Origin: an uncultured Alphaproteobacteria bacterium
Lineage (GTDB): Bacteria; Pseudomonadota; Alphaproteobacteria; Caulobacterales; Caulobacteraceae
Reading direction: 5' to 3'
Assembly: GCA_903933475.1 (NCBI GenBank)
Contig: CAIZKE010000246.1
Span: 1-22,992, forward strand
DNA length: 22,992 bases
Shown here: in pieces, positions 20,450 to 22,992 of the stretch
Layout: every line of letters starts with the position of its first letter
How positions within the stretch are numbered: the first letter of the stretch is position 1
Notes under the pieces: generated by a model
The model's input: the letters and a program-made list of their open reading frames with translations, nothing else
What the model was told of the DNA's origin: nothing
Databases searched by the model: none
Program-made: the position numbers and the translations under genes

Positions 20450-21052
20450 TCAGGCCCTGCGTGCGGTGATCGGCAGGGGATTGCGAAGCATTTCGCCCTT
20501 CATGGTCCCGACCCCGGCGGTCGGCGACACCGGCAGGGCCATGATTTTCTCCACTGCCTCCATCCCTTCCACGACATAGCCGAAGCAGGCGAAGCCCAGT
20601 TTATCGCCGGGCGCCGCTGGATCGGCGTCGAGATAGCTCTGGTCGCCGGCACAGATGAAGAAGTCCGAAGTCGCCGTTCCAGGCGCCCGCCGCCCCATGG
20701 AGATGGCGCCGTTGGTGTGCTTGAGCCCAGTCCGGGTCGTGGACTCGTGGCGGACGGGGGGCAGGGTCCAGGCCGGATCGTTTTGCAGGCCGCCCTGGAT
20801 CACCCCGTAGTCGAAGGTCTTGGACCCCGGTGGAACGGAGCGCCGGTAAAAGGATCCATGATCCATGCGGCGTTCGTCGACATAGCGGAGGAAGTTGGCC
20901 GTCGTTGCAGGGGCCTTGTCGCCCCTCAACTCCAGAAGGATGTCGCCAAGCTTGGTTGAAAGCCGGACACGGACCAGACCGGGACTGCCGGCGGCGAGTG
21001 CGGGGCCTGCGGCCAGGAGGGCGGCGGCCAGGATGTGGCGGCGTCGGATCAT
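20450..21052 (-). CDS. Exported cyclophilin-type peptidyl-prolyl isomerase
   Basis: A 200-aa cyclophilin with an N-terminal signal (1-22: MIRRRHILAAALLAAGPALA) that carries consecutive arginines, so Tat export is possible, though Sec is not excluded. The domain (about 27-190) contains LGDILLELRGDKAPATTANFL, the catalytic Arg region FYRRSV, VIQGG, and SDFFICAG. It would speed prolyl isomerisation of periplasmic proteins. GGAGGT lies 5 bases before the ATG at 21052; the longer frame to 21133 overlaps the end of the kinase gene and is rejected. It begins 61 bases after the histidine kinase stop on the same strand and could share its transcript. Confidence 0.92.
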   Translation of the reverse strand: MIRRRHILAAALLAAGPALAAGSPGLVRVRLSTKLGDILLELRGDKAPATTANFLRYVDERRMDHGSFYRRSVPPGSKTFDYGVIQGGLQNDPAWTLPPVRHESTTRTGLKHTNGAISMGRRAPGTATSDFFICAGDQSYLDADPAAPGDKLGFACFGYVVEGMEAVEKIMALPVSPTAGVGTMKGEMLRNPLPITARRA

Positions 21053-21113
21053 CGGGACCTCCGTTGGGAACCCCAGCCTAGCCCGCGCCGGACACCCGGA
21101 AAAGCGCTGAGGC

Positions 21114-22992
21114 TCAGCCCGGCTCGACCTCAAGGGTCGGAGCCACCCTCACCCCGGCCCAGCGGTTGAGCACTGCGAAGAGTTTGGCCGGGACGATCGG
21201 CTTGCCGATATGGTCATTCATGCCGGCGCGCTCAGCCGCGTCCACATGTTCCGGCAGGACATTGGCCGAAAGGGCGATGATCGGCGTGGTGCTGTTCTCG
21301 GGCGACAGGCGGCGGATCGCCCTTGTGGTCGCAAAGCCGTCCATCCCCGGCATCTGGAGGTCCATCAGGATCAGGTCGAAGGTCTGCCGCACGGCCAGAG
21401 AGACCGCCTGTGCGCCCCCGGACGCCTCGTGCACCTGCTGGCCAGTGGCCTCCAGGAGCGCGCGGACGATCTCGCGGTTGGCGTCCAGGTCGTCCACGAC
21501 AAGGATGCTGAGGCTCTCCCCGGGGGCTTCCTCTGCGGCGTCCGGCACGGTCTGCAACACCGGAGGTTCGGAAGCCGGCGCCCGGATGTCGAATGTGAAG
21601 GCCGAGCCGGCGCCTGGCGTAGAGGCGGCGCGGATCTCGCCGCCCATCAGGCCGGTCAGCTGGCGACAGATCGAAAGCCCCAGGCCTGTGCCCCCGTAAC
21701 GGCGGCTGATGGAGCTGTCGGCCTGGGTAAAACGCTGGAAGAGGAGTTCAAGTTGCTCGGGATTGATTCCGACGCCGGTATCCCTCACCGAGATTTCCAG
21801 CACCGCGGTCTCTGCGTCATGCCTGGCATGGATGACGACCGAGCCCTTCTCGGTGAACTTGATGGCATTGCTGAGCAGGTTGGACAGGACCTGGCGCAAA
21901 CGGCCACAGTCCGCGAGGACGTAGTCGGGCGCGGGGTCGGCAATACGGACCTCAAGTTTCAGGCCCTTGGCTTCCGCCCGCTCCGCGAACAGGCCCGTGG
22001 TCTCTGTGAGGAAGTCCCGGAGATGGAACGGCGCCGGGTCAAGCTCCACCTGGCCGGCCTCGAGCTTGGAGAAGTCGAGGATATCGTTCACGACAGCCAG
22101 CAGCGCTTCACCGCTGGAGATCACCTTTCCGATGTAGCCGAGCGCCGCGGAAGACTGGCCCGGAAGCTGGGCGAGCAGCCCTGAGAAGCCGATCACCCCG
22201 GTCAGGGGGGTCCGGATCTCGTGGCTCATATTGGCGAGGAACTCGCTCTTCGCCTCGACCGCGGCCTCGGCGCGGGACTTGGCCTTTCGCAGGTCCGCCT
22301 CCAGTTCATGCCTCCGCGTCACGTCCCGGAAGTTGATCACCGCCGATCGCGCCCGGCCATCCGGACCCCGGATGGCGCTGGCCTTGCCTTCATGCCAGAC
22401 ATGCCCAGCTGGGTGGCCTGGGCTCAGGAACCTGAATTCGCCGCGAAGCTCGCTCTCGCTTTGCTCGTCTTCGAAGGTCCGGATCATCAGGCGCGTGACC
22501 TCGCCGTGGTCATCGGGATGGACGTAGTCCATGGCCGGACGGCTGACCATGTCGTCTGCGGCATAGCCCAGGGTGGCGACCGAGGGCGAGGCGTAGAGGA
22601 TCCTGCCGCCAGGGCTCAGCCAGATCACGATGTCGGTGACATTGTCGGCGAGCAGGCGGAGCTGGGCCTCGCTCTCGGCCAGGGCCTTCTCCCGGGTGCG
22701 GGCCTCAGAGATGTCCAGGGTGACGCCGAAGATGGCACCGACACGACCGGACGCACCGATTTCCGGGCTGATCTGTGTCAGCATGACCTTCCGGCGGCCA
22801 TCCCTTAGCGTGGCCCGGGTCTCGATGCGCATAGGCTGCCCGGAATTGACCACCTCGCTGATCATTTCCCGGACCCGGGTCTGGTCCGCCGGATCGTGCA
22901 ACAGGAAGATGTCGTCAATGCCAGCGGCACCCCCGGACTTGTCCCAGCCATAGAGGTCAAAGAGACCATCGGAGAAGGTTGCCTTCAGGGTC
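21114..22992 (-). CDS. Hybrid PAS histidine kinase, 5' end outside the window
   Basis: The frame stays open to the right edge, giving at least 625 residues; the TTG at 22901 is only a Leu codon inside a PAS domain (FSDGLFDLYGWDK precedes it). Order of domains: partial PAS, a second PAS (LRLLADNVTDIVIWLSPGG...VHPDDH), a HisKA helix with the phospho-acceptor His in FLANMSHEIRTPL (22223-22221), the ATPase domain with N box NLLSNAIKF, DTGVGI and GGTGLGLSI, then a receiver with Asp in LILMDLQMPGMDG (21362-21360). Seeing no membrane segment in the visible part, I cannot say where it sits. A signal sensor of unknown input; no cognate regulator is adjacent. Confidence 0.94.
   Translation of the reverse strand, partial: TLKATFSDGLFDLYGWDKSGGAAGIDDIFLLHDPADQTRVREMISEVVNSGQPMRIETRATLRDGRRKVMLTQISPEIGASGRVGAIFGVTLDISEARTREKALAESEAQLRLLADNVTDIVIWLSPGGRILYASPSVATLGYAADDMVSRPAMDYVHPDDHGEVTRLMIRTFEDEQSESELRGEFRFLSPGHPAGHVWHEGKASAIRGPDGRARSAVINFRDVTRRHELEADLRKAKSRAEAAVEAKSEFLANMSHEIRTPLTGVIGFSGLLAQLPGQSSAALGYIGKVISSGEALLAVVNDILDFSKLEAGQVELDPAPFHLRDFLTETTGLFAERAEAKGLKLEVRIADPAPDYVLADCGRLRQVLSNLLSNAIKFTEKGSVVIHARHDAETAVLEISVRDTGVGINPEQLELLFQRFTQADSSISRRYGGTGLGLSICRQLTGLMGGEIRAASTPGAGSAFTFDIRAPASEPPVLQTVPDAAEEAPGESLSILVVDDLDANREIVRALLEATGQQVHEASGGAQAVSLAVRQTFDLILMDLQMPGMDGFATTRAIRRLSPENSTTPIIALSANVLPEHVDAAERAGMNDHIGKPIVPAKLFAVLNRWAGVRVAPTLEVEPG

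Noticed and set aside
21210..22184. 324-codon ORF on the + strand
   Set aside because: Antisense to the hybrid histidine kinase, which has intact H, N, G and receiver motifs.
22899..22901. TTG as start of the histidine kinase
   Set aside because: The frame continues to the window edge with PAS-like sequence, so this is an internal Leu codon.

Overview
The window looks like a chromosomal segment of an alphaproteobacterium of the order Caulobacterales (Caulobacter, Phenylobacterium or a close relative). The evidence is a full-length CtrA cell-cycle regulator, the Caulobacter-type flagellar regulator FlbD with FlbE/FliH, a circularly permuted two-piece tmRNA gene, an alphaproteobacterial SspB, GANTC (CcrM-type) sites upstream of ctrA, and high GC content. 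Every assignment was read from the sequence alone; no database search was run.

Layout. 1-96 is the 3' end of a zinc-type alcohol dehydrogenase gene on the + strand, followed by an ideal intrinsic terminator. On the - strand come a membrane M28 metallopeptidase and a glutaredoxin-type arsenate reductase (2927-157), preceded by ctrA (3733-3038) with its own terminator. Divergent from ctrA are a small predicted membrane protein (4037-4291) and fliI-fliJ (4380-6136). Converging on fliJ is a long - strand flagellar operon that starts at 13774: fliF, fliG, flbE/fliH, fliN, flbD, flhA, then a 37-codon micro-ORF and a DUF4282 membrane protein gene. The micro-ORF is joined by TGATG overlaps on both sides. 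The MS ring, the rotor switch, the export gate, the export ATPase with its stator and chaperone, the class III/IV regulator FlbD and the master regulator CtrA therefore all lie within about 10.7 kb.

Upstream of fliF is a 183-base gap with three inverted repeats. Beyond it, again on the - strand, is a proteolysis-flavoured run: tmRNA (about 18216-17896), sspB, a PaaI-type thioesterase, a legumain/caspase-like C13 peptidase, and a membrane-anchored beta-lactamase-fold serine hydrolase. The four protein genes are packed with gaps or overlaps of a few bases. The tmRNA encodes the tag ANDNFAGEVRLAA (plus the alanine carried by the tmRNA itself), and SspB is the adaptor that hands such tagged proteins to ClpXP.

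The rest (18356-22992) is ordinary housekeeping and accessory content: aquaporin AqpZ (+), ilvN (-) with no ilvB beside it, a NUDIX hydrolase (+), an exported cyclophilin (-), and a hybrid PAS histidine kinase (-) that runs off the right edge. No insertion sequences, CRISPR arrays, tRNA or rRNA genes were seen. The most notable items are the micro-ORF/DUF4282 tail of the flagellar operon, the tmRNA-SspB-peptidase island, and the palindromes in front of fliF.
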